A DNA stretch of 64,000 nucleotides from Lachnoanaerobaculum orale (GTDB lineage Bacteria > Bacillota > Clostridia > Lachnospirales > Lachnospiraceae): contig NZ_RRCM01000001.1 in NCBI RefSeq assembly GCF_003862485.1, forward strand, positions 185,889 through 249,888. Reading direction: 5' to 3'. Below are positions 1 through 9,214 of this stretch, one piece after another. Below the pieces are notes generated by a model. It did no database searches. It worked only from the letters and a program-made list of their open reading frames with translations, and was not told the origin of the DNA. A program made the position numbers and the translations under genes. Positions within the stretch are counted from its first letter, which is position 1, and every line of letters begins with the position of its first letter.

Positions 1-372
1 TGCCGAGAGTATACCCAGAGGCAGTGATATAAGTATTGTAACAATAAGCGAAGTGGCACTTAAAAGTAATGTATTAGGCAATTTGCTTAATATATATATA
101 AATACAGGTTTGCCTGAGACATAGCTGATTCCCATATCACCCTTAAGCACTCCCAAAAGCCAATCTATATACTGAATAATAAAAGGTCTGTTTAATCCGA
201 GTTCTTCACGTTTTTGACTGATAAGCTCAGGGGAGAGTACTCCGCCGATCGCCTCATACCTTACAGCCACCGCATCTCCTCCTGTGAAGTAAATAAGCGC
301 AAAGGATATGAAGCTGATACCGATAAGAATAGGTATCAACGATAATAATCTTTTAAAAATATATTTATACAA
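1..372 (-). CDS. ABC transporter permease, DppB/OppB/NikB family (3' part cut off by window)
   Basis: Membrane subunit of a peptide or nickel ABC importer. The visible 124 residues start with a membrane helix (LLSLIPILIGISFISFALIY). They continue into a periplasmic stretch with ELGLNRPFIIQYIDWLLGVLKGD-like spacing, the hallmark of the family N-terminus, and then a second helix. The reading frame leaves the window at base 1, so the permease core is not visible. A TTG start at 372 is chosen because AGGTGA lies 5 bases upstream; the in-frame GTG at 381 would sit inside that ribosome binding site. Substrate cannot be told from this part. Confidence 0.8.
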   Translation of the reverse strand, partial: MYKYIFKRLLSLIPILIGISFISFALIYFTGGDAVAVRYEAIGGVLSPELISQKREELGLNRPFIIQYIDWLLGVLKGDMGISYVSGKPVFIYILSKLPNTLLLSATSLIVTILISLPLGILSA

Positions 373-678
373 TTTTATCACCTAAAAGGCAAAATTATTT
401 GTTTAAGATAGAACTTTTAAACATGATAATAGCATATAAAAGAGTGAGAGATATGTCAAGTTGAAATTGAGTTTCAAATTCAAAATAAGTATGAGAGTTG
501 CTATATTGTATTTATCGGTATTTTGTGTACAAGACATATTGGTTTCAAATAAGTTAAAACCAATATTGAAATATATTTTTTTGAGGTTTTTATGGTCAAA
601 AATTATAAGGAAATTGCTTTTCTTCCCTGCCTTGAAAATATTTAATAAATTTTTGTTGTATTGGCATAGAAAGTTCTA

Positions 679-726
679 CCACAGTATATTGTAAATTGCT
701 CATTGACCAACCACTATATATTGTGT
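679..726 (+). promoter_or_regulatory. Tandem NrdR boxes upstream of nrdD
   Basis: Two 16-bp sites match the NrdR consensus ACACwAtATaTwgtgt. They are CCACAGTATATTGTAA at 679-694 and CCACTATATATTGTGT at 711-726. Their starts are 32 bp apart, about three helical turns, the usual spacing for NrdR repression of ribonucleotide reductase genes. They lie 110-157 bp before the nrdD start. The second box is the better match. No nrdR gene is in the window. Confidence 0.85.
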
Positions 727-775
727 ATACTAGGAAAACGTAAGGCAAGGAAGAAAAGCCTGATATTTAAATCAA

Positions 776-792
776 CTGCGAGACTGTCGCAG
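776..792 (+). other. Small leader hairpin before nrdD
   Basis: CTGCGA (776-781) and TCGCAG (787-792) form a perfect 6-bp stem with a 5-base loop, 44 bp upstream of the nrdD start codon. It has no T-run, so it is not a terminator. It may stabilise the mRNA or be chance. Confidence 0.35.
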
Positions 793-835
793 ATAACATA
801 TAATAAATATACTATTTTTTAGGAAGGATTCAGAT

Positions 836-3004
836 ATGAGAATCATAAAAAGAAGCGGTGCTGAAGTAGATTTTGATATTTCAAAAATTATAGCGGCTAT
901 TTACAAAGCAAATGCTGTAGTGGGCGAAGATGACAAGTTGAAGAAATCACAGGTAGACCGTATTGCCAATACTGTAGAGAACCAGTGCATGAGCATGAAC
1001 CGTGCTATGAGCGTGGAAGAGATACAGGATATGGTAGAGGACGGCATCATGAGAGAGAACGCTTATGAGGTTGCCAGAAAGTATATTACATATAGATATG
1101 TTCAGAGTATTAAGAGAAAGAACAATACAACGGATGATAAGATATTATCACTTATTGAATGTGACAATGAGGAAGTAAAGCAGGAAAATTCCAACAAGAA
1201 TCCTACTGTTGCTTCGGTACAAAGAGACTATATGGCAGGAGAGGTTTCAAAGGACCTTACAGAGAGAATACTTCTTGACAGTGAAGTGGTTGAAGCTCAT
1301 AAGGCCGGAATACTTCACTTCCATGATGCAGATTACTTTGCACAGCATATGCACAACTGTGACCTTGTAAATCTTGAGGATATGCTTCAAAACGGTACAG
1401 TTATATCAGGTACATTTATTGAGAAACCGCACAGTTTCTCAACAGCCTGCAATATAGCTACACAGATTATTGCACAGGTGGCATCAAGCCAGTACGGCGG
1501 ACAGAGTATTTCACTTACTCACCTTGCACCTTTTGTAGATGTGAGCAGAAAGAAAATCCGTGACGAGGTTGAAGCCGAGATGTACGGTCTTAATGTTTCA
1601 AATGAGAGAAAAGAAGAGATTGTAGAGAACAGACTTCGTAAGGAAATCACAAAGGGTGTACAGACTATACAGTATCAGGTGGTTACACTTATGACCACAA
1701 ACGGTCAGGCACCTTTCATTACAGTATTTATGTACTTGAATGAGGCGAAGAACGAGCAGGAAAAAGAAGACCTTGCACTTGTTATAGAAGAGATGATAAG
1801 ACAGAGATATCAGGGTGTAAAGAATGAGAGCGGTGTATGGGTAACACCTGCGTTCCCTAAGCTTATATATGTACTTGAGGAGGACAATGTTCGTCCGGGA
1901 AGCAGATATTATCATCTTACAAAGCTTGCCGCAAAATGTACCGCAAAGAGACTTGTACCTGACTATGTTTCAGAGAAGAAGATGTTTGAGTACAAAGTAG
2001 ATAAAAACGGCAACGGAAACTGCTATACACCTATGGGATGCAGAAGTTTCTTGACACCTTATGTGGATGAGAACGGCAAGCCGAAATACTACGGAAGATT
2101 CAATCAGGGTGTTGTTACAATCAACCTTGTAGATGTGGCGCTTTCATCAGGCGGAGATACTACAAAGTTCTGGAATATCTTTGACGAGAGACTTGAGCTT
2201 TGCCACAGAGCGCTCAGAGCAAGACATGAGAGATTAAAGGGTACACCTTCAGATGTTGCACCGATACTTTGGCAGTACGGAGCACTTGGAAGATTAAAAA
2301 AGGGTGAGCCTATAGATAAGCTCTTATACGGAGGCTACTCTACAATAAGTCTCGGATATGCCGGACTATATGAGTGTGTAAAGTATATGACCGGAAAGAG
2401 CCATACAGATGATGCCGCAAAGCCTTTTGCACTCAGCGTTATGCAAAGGATGAACGACAAGTGTAACGAGTGGAAGAAGGCCGAGAACATCGACTATTCT
2501 CCATACGGTACACCGCTTGAGTCTACAACTTATAAGTTTGCGAAGGCTCTTCAAAAGAGATTCGGTATCATAGAGGGCATCACAGACAAGAACTATATTA
2601 CAAACAGCTACCATGTTCATGTGTCTGAGGATATAGATGCGTTTACAAAGCTTAAGTTTGAGAGCGAATTCCAGAAGCTTTCACCGGGCGGAGCTATCAG
2701 CTATGTGGAGGTACCGAATATGCAGGACAATCTTGAGGCTGTAATGAGTCTGCTTGGATTTATCTATGACAATATCATGTACGCCGAGCTTAATACAAAG
2801 TCCGACTACTGTCAGGAATGTGGATATGACGGTGAGATTAAGATCGTTAAAGATGCGGGTAAGCTTGTATGGAAATGCCCGAAATGCGGAAATACCGATC
2901 AGAGTAAGCTCAATGTGGCAAGAAGAACCTGCGGATATATAGGAACACAGTTCTGGAACCAGGGAAGAACACAGGAGATAGCGGACAGAGTACTGCATCT
3001 GTAA
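836..3004 (+). CDS. nrdD: Anaerobic ribonucleoside-triphosphate reductase (class III)
   Basis: Glycyl-radical enzyme that reduces ribonucleoside triphosphates to deoxynucleotides for DNA synthesis without oxygen. An ATP-cone allosteric domain covers roughly residues 1-95, followed by the catalytic barrel. The C-terminus has a zinc site (CQEC at about 659-662, CPKC at about 681-684) and the glycyl-radical motif RRTCGYIG with the radical glycine near residue 700. The 722-residue length is normal. Start has AGGAAGG upstream. Its activase NrdG is encoded 2.7 kb away behind aroF, with tyrS on the other strand between them. Tandem NrdR boxes lie upstream and a terminator directly follows. Confidence 0.98.
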   Translation: MRIIKRSGAEVDFDISKIIAAIYKANAVVGEDDKLKKSQVDRIANTVENQCMSMNRAMSVEEIQDMVEDGIMRENAYEVARKYITYRYVQSIKRKNNTTDDKILSLIECDNEEVKQENSNKNPTVASVQRDYMAGEVSKDLTERILLDSEVVEAHKAGILHFHDADYFAQHMHNCDLVNLEDMLQNGTVISGTFIEKPHSFSTACNIATQIIAQVASSQYGGQSISLTHLAPFVDVSRKKIRDEVEAEMYGLNVSNERKEEIVENRLRKEITKGVQTIQYQVVTLMTTNGQAPFITVFMYLNEAKNEQEKEDLALVIEEMIRQRYQGVKNESGVWVTPAFPKLIYVLEEDNVRPGSRYYHLTKLAAKCTAKRLVPDYVSEKKMFEYKVDKNGNGNCYTPMGCRSFLTPYVDENGKPKYYGRFNQGVVTINLVDVALSSGGDTTKFWNIFDERLELCHRALRARHERLKGTPSDVAPILWQYGALGRLKKGEPIDKLLYGGYSTISLGYAGLYECVKYMTGKSHTDDAAKPFALSVMQRMNDKCNEWKKAENIDYSPYGTPLESTTYKFAKALQKRFGIIEGITDKNYITNSYHVHVSEDIDAFTKLKFESEFQKLSPGGAISYVEVPNMQDNLEAVMSLLGFIYDNIMYAELNTKSDYCQECGYDGEIKIVKDAGKLVWKCPKCGNTDQSKLNVARRTCGYIGTQFWNQGRTQEIADRVLHL

Positions 3005-3018
3005 TAAAATTATAATAT

Positions 3019-3052
3019 AAGCTGCTGCATTTATAAGTGCGGTAGCTTTTTT
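3019..3052 (+). terminator. Rho-independent terminator of nrdD
   Basis: AAGCTGCTGCA and TGCGGTAGCTT pair around an 8-base loop and are followed by TTTT, 15 bases after the nrdD stop. Confidence 0.8.
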
Positions 3053-3071
3053 GTCGGAGTTAAAAAGCTAT

Positions 3072-3130
3072 AAAAAAGGAAGTATCACGGACAAGATACA
3101 AAGATAAAAATGTACCTTACCGGATACTTC
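3072..3130 (-). terminator. Probable terminator of tyrS
   Basis: On the minus strand GAAGTATC (3130-3123) pairs with GATACTTC (3085-3078) and is followed by CTTTTTT. The loop is long, about 35 bases, so the assignment is less certain than for a compact hairpin. Confidence 0.55.
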
Positions 3131-3222
3131 TATTTTATATGGCCTGAGTCTGATTATTTCCACCGGCTGATTATATGAAATATTTCTTTGACTTCTTATC
3201 AGCAAACAGACACATTGATAAT

Positions 3223-4449
3223 TTATTCAGATTTTACCTTACAGAAGTTTTTCTTGCCTCTCTTAACAAGAAGGCCCTCACCTGCAAAGTCTTCTTTTGT
3301 AAATGTCTTCTTTACGTCCTTTATCACTTCACCTTCTACAGATACGCCGCCCTGTTCGATATTTCTTCTGGCTTCGGATCTTGTCTTTGAAAGTCCGCTT
3401 ACTACAAGTACACCTGAAAGATCTATAGTGCCGTCTCTGTAATCCTCATCCTGCAGAACGTAGGTAGGAACATTGCTCATATCGCCGCCGCCTACAAAAA
3501 GAGACTTACTTGCGGCATTTGCTTTTTCGGCCTCTTCCTTGCCGTGTACAAGCTCTGTAAGATGCATTGCAAGTATTTCCTTAGCCTCATTAAGCTTCGC
3601 ACCTTCCCAGCTTGACATTTCCTCTATCTGCTCAAGCGGAAGGAATGTAAGCATTCTAAGGCAGGTAAGTACATCGGCATCAGGAAGATTTCTCCAGTAC
3701 TGGTAGAAGTCAAACGGAGATGTCTTATTCGGATCAAGCCAAACGGCACCGCCTACAGTCTTGCCCATCTTCTTACCCTCTGAGTTCAGTAAAAGTGTGA
3801 TAGTCATGGCATGAGCATCTTTTCCAAGCTTTCTTCTGATAAGTTCGGTACCGCCAAGCATATTTGACCACTGGTCGTCACCGCCGAACTGCATATTGCA
3901 GCCGTAGTCAAGGAAAAGTCTGTAGAAGTCATAGCTTTGAAGTATCATATAGTTAAACTCAAGGAATGAGAGTCCGTTTGCCATACGATTTTCATAGCAC
4001 TTTGCTCTGAGCATATTGTTGACTGAAAAATGAGGTCCTATATCACGGATAAAGTCCATGTAGTTTAAATCTCTGAGCCAATCGGCATTGTTTACCATTC
4101 TGGCTTTGTTCTCGCCGAATTCTATAAATCTGCTCATCTGCTTTTTGAAACATTCACAGTTGTGGTCGATATCTTCTACAGTAAGTACCTTTCTAAGGTC
4201 ACTTCTGCCTGAAGGGTCGCCGATCATACCTGTACCGCCGCCAACCAAAGCTATAGGCTTGTTACCTGCCATCTGAAGTCTCTTCATCAGGCAAAGTGCC
4301 ATAAAGTGACCTACATGAAGGCTGTCTGCTGTAGGGTCAAATCCTATATAGAAAGTAGCCTCACCGTTATTTATCATTTTGCTTATTTCTTCTTCATTTG
4401 TGACCTGAGCGATAAGTCCTCTGGCCTTAAGTTCTTCATAACAATTCAT
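3223..4449 (-). CDS. tyrS: Tyrosyl-tRNA synthetase
   Basis: Charges tRNA-Tyr with tyrosine. It is a class I synthetase with the HIGH-type signature (LHVGH, near residue 45), the KMSKS-type loop as KMGKT (near residue 235), and a C-terminal S4 RNA-binding domain (LVVSGLSKTRSEARRNI). From the ATG at 4449 it is 408 residues, the normal size; the frame is open further upstream, but GAGG precedes 4449 and homology starts there (MNCYEELKARGL). No T-box motif is visible in the leader. Confidence 0.96.
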   Translation of the reverse strand: MNCYEELKARGLIAQVTNEEEISKMINNGEATFYIGFDPTADSLHVGHFMALCLMKRLQMAGNKPIALVGGGTGMIGDPSGRSDLRKVLTVEDIDHNCECFKKQMSRFIEFGENKARMVNNADWLRDLNYMDFIRDIGPHFSVNNMLRAKCYENRMANGLSFLEFNYMILQSYDFYRLFLDYGCNMQFGGDDQWSNMLGGTELIRRKLGKDAHAMTITLLLNSEGKKMGKTVGGAVWLDPNKTSPFDFYQYWRNLPDADVLTCLRMLTFLPLEQIEEMSSWEGAKLNEAKEILAMHLTELVHGKEEAEKANAASKSLFVGGGDMSNVPTYVLQDEDYRDGTIDLSGVLVVSGLSKTRSEARRNIEQGGVSVEGEVIKDVKKTFTKEDFAGEGLLVKRGKKNFCKVKSE

Positions 4450-4611
4450 ATTATTATCCTCGATATATTTTAATCTAATAAATTGCATAAAAGTATAACA
4501 AAGTAATGAGAAAGGGTCAAGCTTATACTTTGCAAGTTTAAAGTTCAACACTTTAAAGTAATAAAGACTTGATAATTTTTTCTTATTACTATATACTGTT
4601 TAAATGTTGCA

Positions 4612-4635
4612 GCCATGTCGGCAAATGCCGACGGC
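4612..4635. other. GC-rich inverted repeat between tyrS and aroF
   Basis: GCC-AT-GTCGGC and GCCGAC-GGC pair around an AAAT loop in the 269-bp divergent region between tyrS and aroF. It stands out against the AT-rich surroundings. There is no T-run on either side, so it is a candidate mRNA leader structure or protein-binding site for aroF. Confidence 0.4.
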
Positions 4636-4718
4636 TTAAACTTACAGCTAATTCTACCATGCTCGTTAGAGTGTCGGGCATCGGTATAAAAATACTTATT
4701 CAATAGAAAGAGGAAGTT

Positions 4719-5747
4719 ATGGGAATAAAATATATCAGCAATCTTCCAAGTCCGGAGGAAATAATAGCAAAATATCCTTTAAGAGAGGATTTAAAGGAAA
4801 AAAAGAAGGACTTTGACAAGGATATTGCAGATGTTTTCACAGGAAAGAGTGACAAGTTTCTGGCGGTTATAGGACCTTGTTCTGCAGATAATGAAGATTC
4901 GGTACTTGACTATGTTACAAGACTTGCGAAGGTAGCGGATGAGATAAAGGATAAGATAATAGTTATACCGAGAGTGTATACAAATAAGCCGAGAACAAAC
5001 GGTGACGGATATAAGGGACTTTTGCATCAGCCGGACCCTGAGAAAAAGCCTAATGTACATGAGGGACTTGTGGCTATAAGAAAGATGCATCTTAGAGTAG
5101 TGGAAGAGACGGGAATGTTTACAGCGGATGAGATGCTTTATCCTGACAACCTCGGATACCTTGACGATGTATTAAGCTACATTGCCGTAGGTGCAAGATC
5201 AGTGGAAAATCAGCAGCACAGACTTACATCTTCAGGTGCGGAGGTTCCTGTAGGTATGAAGAATCCTACAAGCGGTGATATGTCCGTAATGCTCAATGCA
5301 ATATATGCGGCACAGCAGTCACATGAATTTATCTACAGAAACTATGAGATAAAGACTGACGGCAATCCGCTTGCTCATGCGATACTTAGAGGTGCGGTAA
5401 ATAAGCACGGACAGTGTCTGCCGAACTATCACTATGAGGATTTGAAACTCTTACATGATTTGTACTTGGAGAGAGATATTGTAAATCCGGCGGTTATAGT
5501 GGATGCAAATCACTCAAACTCAAATAAGAAGTACAAAGAGCAGGTTCGTATTGTAAAAGAAGTGTTACACTCAATGAGATATTCTGATGAGATCGGAAAA
5601 TTTGTAAAGGGTGTAATGATTGAAAGCTATATCGAAGAAGGAAATCAAAAGATAGAAGAGCATATATACGGAAAGTCCATCACGGACCCTTGCCTTAGCT
5701 TTGAGGACTCAAAGAAGCTTCTTTTGGAGATGGCAGAGATTTTATAA
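4719..5747 (+). CDS. aroF: 3-deoxy-7-phosphoheptulonate (DAHP) synthase, class I
   Basis: Joins phosphoenolpyruvate and erythrose 4-phosphate, the first step of aromatic amino-acid synthesis. Family motifs are VIGPCSADN (near residue 50), PRVYTNKPRTNGDGYKG (near 88) and VIVDANHSNSNKK (near 263). At 342 residues it is the AroF/G/H type with no fused chorismate mutase. AAGAGGAAG precedes the start. Its stop overlaps the nrdG start by one base (TAATG), so the two are cotranscribed. Feedback specificity (Tyr, Phe or Trp) cannot be read from the sequence with confidence. Confidence 0.95.
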   Translation: MGIKYISNLPSPEEIIAKYPLREDLKEKKKDFDKDIADVFTGKSDKFLAVIGPCSADNEDSVLDYVTRLAKVADEIKDKIIVIPRVYTNKPRTNGDGYKGLLHQPDPEKKPNVHEGLVAIRKMHLRVVEETGMFTADEMLYPDNLGYLDDVLSYIAVGARSVENQQHRLTSSGAEVPVGMKNPTSGDMSVMLNAIYAAQQSHEFIYRNYEIKTDGNPLAHAILRGAVNKHGQCLPNYHYEDLKLLHDLYLERDIVNPAVIVDANHSNSNKKYKEQVRIVKEVLHSMRYSDEIGKFVKGVMIESYIEEGNQKIEEHIYGKSITDPCLSFEDSKKLLLEMAEIL

Positions 5748-6295
5748 TGAACTACGCAAATATAAAATACGATGATATAGCCAACGGTCCCGGAGTTAGG
5801 ACATCACTCTTTGTATCAGGCTGTACACATGCCTGCAAAGGTTGCTTTAACGAGGTGGCATGGGATTTTAAATACGGTGAAGAATTCGGTGATGAAACGA
5901 TCGAGAAGATAATGGCTTCAATAGAGCCTGATTATATATCGGGAATGACCATATTGGGCGGCGAACCTATGGAAAAGGTCAATCAAAGAGGTATCTTGCC
6001 TTTAATAAGAGAGTTTAAAAAAAGATTCCCGAATAAGAGCCTTTGGATATACTCAGGTTATACATTTGATGTGGACTTGGTACCTGGAGGTAGAGCATAT
6101 TGTGAGGCGACTCCTGAGATTTTAAATGCTACCGATGTGATAGTTGACGGAAAGTTCGTGGAAGAACTTCATGATATCACGCTCAGGTTCAGAGGAAGCT
6201 CCAATCAAAGACTTATAGATGTGAAGCGAAGCATAAAAGATAACAAAGTGGTACTTTGGGAGGGAGATGCCATATTCGCCTCCCACAGCATGTAA
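5747..6295 (+). CDS. nrdG: Anaerobic ribonucleotide reductase activating protein
   Basis: Radical-SAM enzyme that installs the glycyl radical on NrdD. The [4Fe-4S] cysteines lie in CTHACKGCFN (CxxxCxxC, residues about 26-33), followed by the SAM-binding TILGGEPM segment (near residue 68). At 182 residues it has the usual size. It is translationally coupled to aroF by a one-base overlap, an unusual partner, while nrdD lies upstream in a separate unit. Confidence 0.95.
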   Translation: MNYANIKYDDIANGPGVRTSLFVSGCTHACKGCFNEVAWDFKYGEEFGDETIEKIMASIEPDYISGMTILGGEPMEKVNQRGILPLIREFKKRFPNKSLWIYSGYTFDVDLVPGGRAYCEATPEILNATDVIVDGKFVEELHDITLRFRGSSNQRLIDVKRSIKDNKVVLWEGDAIFASHSM

Positions 6296-6299
6296 GCAT

Positions 6300-6938
6300 A
6301 TGGAAAAAGACCTTATTGTCAAGGATAAAAACACCACATATATAGGAGGCAATCAAGCATGGTTTTTGCCTCTCGGGTATAAAGATATATCAGAGTACGG
6401 CTGCGGTATAGTGGCAGTATGCAATTTCTTGCTTTGCTTTTTCAGAGCGGAATATAAAAGCGGATCTGAGATAAGTAAGGATACATTTATCTCATTTGTA
6501 CTGAGCATTTATAAGAAATATTTTTGTATATTGAATAATATCTTTATAAAGGGTCTTACAGGCTTTGCACTTGCAAAAGGTATAAACAGATATTTTGCAG
6601 GTAACAATATAAAGATGAAAGCAAGGTGGGGACACAGCCTTAATATACTTCACAAGGTAAAGCTCAGTCTGAAAAACAACAGACCTGTAATACTCGGTAT
6701 AGGTCCAAGTCTGTTAAAAAAATCCGACGGAGTGGATGCAGTGGATATAGATACCGGCAATACCGTAAAGCTGTACTCACATTATGTGACTATATATGAC
6801 TGCAAAGATGATGCGGGAGACGTGTTTTTCTATATTTCATCGTGGGGAAGAAGATATAAGGTTTCTTACAGAGATTTTTGCAGATACCAAAGAAGTACTC
6901 TGTTCGGATTTTTGCTTTCAAATATATTGGAGATATAG
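6300..6938 (+). CDS. Putative C39-like (papain-fold) cysteine peptidase
   Basis: Unrecognised at gene level. The sequence shows a papain-like layout: YGCGIVAVCN with a candidate catalytic Cys near residue 36, SHYVTIYD with a candidate His near residue 162, then ISSWGRRYKVSYRDF, like the C-terminal strand of C39/peptidase_C39_2 folds. No signal peptide is apparent. The ATG at 6300, four bases after the nrdG stop, gives 212 residues; an in-frame ATG at 6267 inside nrdG is possible. Neither start has a good ribosome binding site, so translation probably depends on nrdG. Substrate unknown. Confidence 0.55.
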   Translation: MEKDLIVKDKNTTYIGGNQAWFLPLGYKDISEYGCGIVAVCNFLLCFFRAEYKSGSEISKDTFISFVLSIYKKYFCILNNIFIKGLTGFALAKGINRYFAGNNIKMKARWGHSLNILHKVKLSLKNNRPVILGIGPSLLKKSDGVDAVDIDTGNTVKLYSHYVTIYDCKDDAGDVFFYISSWGRRYKVSYRDFCRYQRSTLFGFLLSNILEI

Positions 6939-6947
6939 CCATATTTT

Positions 6948-6988
6948 AGGATACTGTAGAAGAATTTATTTTTCTGTAGTATCCTTTT
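6948..6988 (+). terminator. Terminator of the aroF-nrdG operon
   Basis: AGGATACT (6948-6955) pairs perfectly with AGTATCCT, with further pairing inward, followed by TTTTCT. It ends the unit 10 bases after the peptidase-like gene. Confidence 0.8.
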
Positions 6989-7015
6989 CTTATATATATT
7001 TTTGGACGGTAGGAT

Positions 7016-8476
7016 ATGAAAAGGAAAAACTTTAATCAATCTATAAAATATAAAATAGGTATTTTCATAATTGCGGTAATATCGGCACTTATTGTGGATA
7101 TATGCTTTGATTTCTTTGTGGTGGAATATACATCTTCAGGCTTCGGTGAGATACTTAAAGAGATATCAGTCTGTTATGAGCTTCAGGATGCCTTGACCAA
7201 CGAAAAGGCGCAGTTTGCTTATTATATAAAGAACAGAGACAAAAAAGAAGAGCTTTTAAAGAGCTGTGAGAGAACGGATGAGATAGTGGATAAGCTTCCT
7301 CTTGACCTAAGCCATATGGATACCGAGAGATATGCAAGAGTTTGGAGTATAAAAAACAGCTACCCTGTGTATGCCGATAAAAGACAGGAGATTATAGACT
7401 CCGACTATGATGCAAATGATTTTATAGAAAAGGTCTATGATATATATGAGATGCAGGACTATCTGATAGAATACGGCGAAAGGTTGATGGATATTACATT
7501 AAGTGAGAATAATGAAGTCTATCAAAAGCAGGAAAAATTTTTTAAAAGACTCCCTTTTATAATAGGTATCGTCCTGCTTCCCATCATAGTGTGGATAATA
7601 TATATGGCAATCAGATTGCAGGCGTTGATACTCGCACCTATAAACAAGATGGTGGAAGTGTCAAAGAATATAGCAAAGAACAGGTTTTGTGACAGGGATA
7701 TTGATGTTAAAAATAAGGATGAAATGGGGGATTTGGTCAATGCTTTCAATAAGATGAAGCATGCCACAGCAGGATATATCACAAGTCTTGAGGAAAGATA
7801 CGAGCTTTCCGAGCTTCTCCACAAGGAAGCCATGGAGAAGATGAAGATGGAAAAGAGATTGAATGAAGCAAGGTTTGATTTACTGAAAAGTCAGATAAAT
7901 CCACATTTTTTATTCAATACACTGAATATAATAGCCGCATCGGCAAACCTTGAAGATGCAAAGGACACCGAGGATATGATAAGAGCCTTGGGAAATATAT
8001 TTCGTTACAGCCTAAAGACCGATGAAAAACAGGTGAGTCTTGAGAGAGAACTCAGTATAGTAAAGGACTATATGTATATACAAAAGATGCGTTTCGGCGA
8101 CAGGGTATCATATGAGATAGTTTCAAAGGTGGAGGATGATAAAGTTTACATTCCTTCGTTTTCTTTGCAACCTATAGTCGAGAATGCTATAGTGCACGGT
8201 ATTTCAAAAAAGGAAGAGGGCGGCAAGGTTGTAATAAGAGTGTGGGAAAAGGATGAAATGCTGCATATAATAGTTGCAGATACCGGAGTGGGTATGAGTG
8301 GCGAGAGGCTGTCTGAACTTCGAGATTTTATGAAAAAAAGATCTACCGCAAAGATAGGTATAGGATTTGGAAATATATATAAGCGTATCAAAAATATTTA
8401 TAAGACCGGAGATTTGAGAATTTATTCTAAAGAAGGCAAGATGACCGTAGTTTATTTTTTGATACCGCAGGTGTAA
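7016..8476 (+). CDS. Sensor histidine kinase, LytS/YesM family
   Basis: Membrane sensor of a two-component system. Two membrane helices (about 13-35 and 178-202) flank a 140-residue extracellular sensor part. A HAMP linker follows (about 200-255), then the His_kinase domain with SQINPHFLFNTL (phospho-acceptor His near 297) and an ATPase domain with PIVENAIVHG and ADTGVGM. Start follows AGGAT. The partner regulator lies 21 bases downstream and a TRAP transporter follows, suggesting that the pair senses the TRAP substrate or a related acid. This last point is inference from position. Confidence 0.9.
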   Translation: MKRKNFNQSIKYKIGIFIIAVISALIVDICFDFFVVEYTSSGFGEILKEISVCYELQDALTNEKAQFAYYIKNRDKKEELLKSCERTDEIVDKLPLDLSHMDTERYARVWSIKNSYPVYADKRQEIIDSDYDANDFIEKVYDIYEMQDYLIEYGERLMDITLSENNEVYQKQEKFFKRLPFIIGIVLLPIIVWIIYMAIRLQALILAPINKMVEVSKNIAKNRFCDRDIDVKNKDEMGDLVNAFNKMKHATAGYITSLEERYELSELLHKEAMEKMKMEKRLNEARFDLLKSQINPHFLFNTLNIIAASANLEDAKDTEDMIRALGNIFRYSLKTDEKQVSLERELSIVKDYMYIQKMRFGDRVSYEIVSKVEDDKVYIPSFSLQPIVENAIVHGISKKEEGGKVVIRVWEKDEMLHIIVADTGVGMSGERLSELRDFMKKRSTAKIGIGFGNIYKRIKNIYKTGDLRIYSKEGKMTVVYFLIPQV

Positions 8477-8497
8477 ATATTTGATCGTGGAGGGGAT

Positions 8498-9214
8498 ATG
8501 AATTTATTGATAGCGGATGATGAAAATTTGGAACTTAAAGTCCTTGAAAAGACTGTAAAAAAATATTTTGTAGACGAACTTGAAATTTTTGCTTCAAGTA
8601 ACGGCAGGAAGGCGTCACAGATATGTGACGAGGTGAAACCGGATATAGCGCTTTTAGATATTGAAATGCCCGGAATGAACGGTATTGAGCTTGCAAAGTA
8701 TATAAAAGAAAAGTATGCGGATTGTATTATCATATTTATAACGGCGTATGACAGGTTTGACTACGCCATAGAAGCAATGCATATCAAGGCGTTTGACTAC
8801 CTCTTAAAGCCATGGAAAGAGGAAAAACTCTGTGAACTTATAAATACCGCAATAGAAAATGTAAGAAGTATGCAAAAAACAGACAGTATTGTACATTCTC
8901 AAAAGGATGTAATAAAAGATTATATTGACAGGAACTATAAAAAGGATATAAGTGCAAAAGATGTTGCAGGTATACTGGGTTATTCGGATGTATACTTTTC
9001 AAAGGTATTTAAGCAACTATTTGATGACAACTTTATCAACTATCTGACCAAAATCAGGATAGACAGAGCAAAGTTACTGCTAAAGGATGTAAGTTTTAAC
9101 ATAAAAGAGGTCGGAAAAAGTGTGGGTTATGCTGATTCAAATTACTTTACAAAGGTGTTTAAAAGGTCGATAGGTATGAGCCCGTCGGAATACAGAAGCA
9201 AGCATAACGGTTAG
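8498..9214 (+). CDS. Response regulator with AraC-type DNA-binding domain (YesN-like)
   Basis: Cytoplasmic partner of the upstream kinase. The receiver domain (1-120) has the acidic pair ADDE, phospho-acceptor Asp near 54 (LLDIEMPG) and the conserved Lys in LLKPW. The C-terminal AraC helix-turn-helix pair (about 140-236) ends with VGYADSNYFTKVFKRSIGMSPSEYR. At 238 residues it is a compact member of the family. Likely target: the dctPQM promoter in the 122-bp gap downstream. Confidence 0.92.
   Translation: MNLLIADDENLELKVLEKTVKKYFVDELEIFASSNGRKASQICDEVKPDIALLDIEMPGMNGIELAKYIKEKYADCIIIFITAYDRFDYAIEAMHIKAFDYLLKPWKEEKLCELINTAIENVRSMQKTDSIVHSQKDVIKDYIDRNYKKDISAKDVAGILGYSDVYFSKVFKQLFDDNFINYLTKIRIDRAKLLLKDVSFNIKEVGKSVGYADSNYFTKVFKRSIGMSPSEYRSKHNG

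Larger units (their letters stand above)
373..835. other. Intergenic region, 463 bp, divergent promoters
   Basis: This stretch separates the minus-strand permease from nrdD. It holds a short inverted repeat (TTGAAA/TTTCAA at 461-477), two NrdR-like boxes (679-726) and a small leader hairpin (776-792), listed separately. A 77-codon open frame at 461-694 has no ribosome binding site, no recognisable domain and odd composition, so I do not call it a gene. Confidence 0.6.

Noticed and set aside
461..694. 77-codon open frame in the nrdD upstream region
   Set aside because: Starts at TTG without a ribosome binding site, has no recognisable domain, and its 3' end covers the first NrdR box.
4450..4718. 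Possible T-box leader for tyrS or aroF
   Set aside because: The conserved T-box antiterminator sequence (AGGGTGGNACC type) is absent on both strands; only a plain inverted repeat is present.
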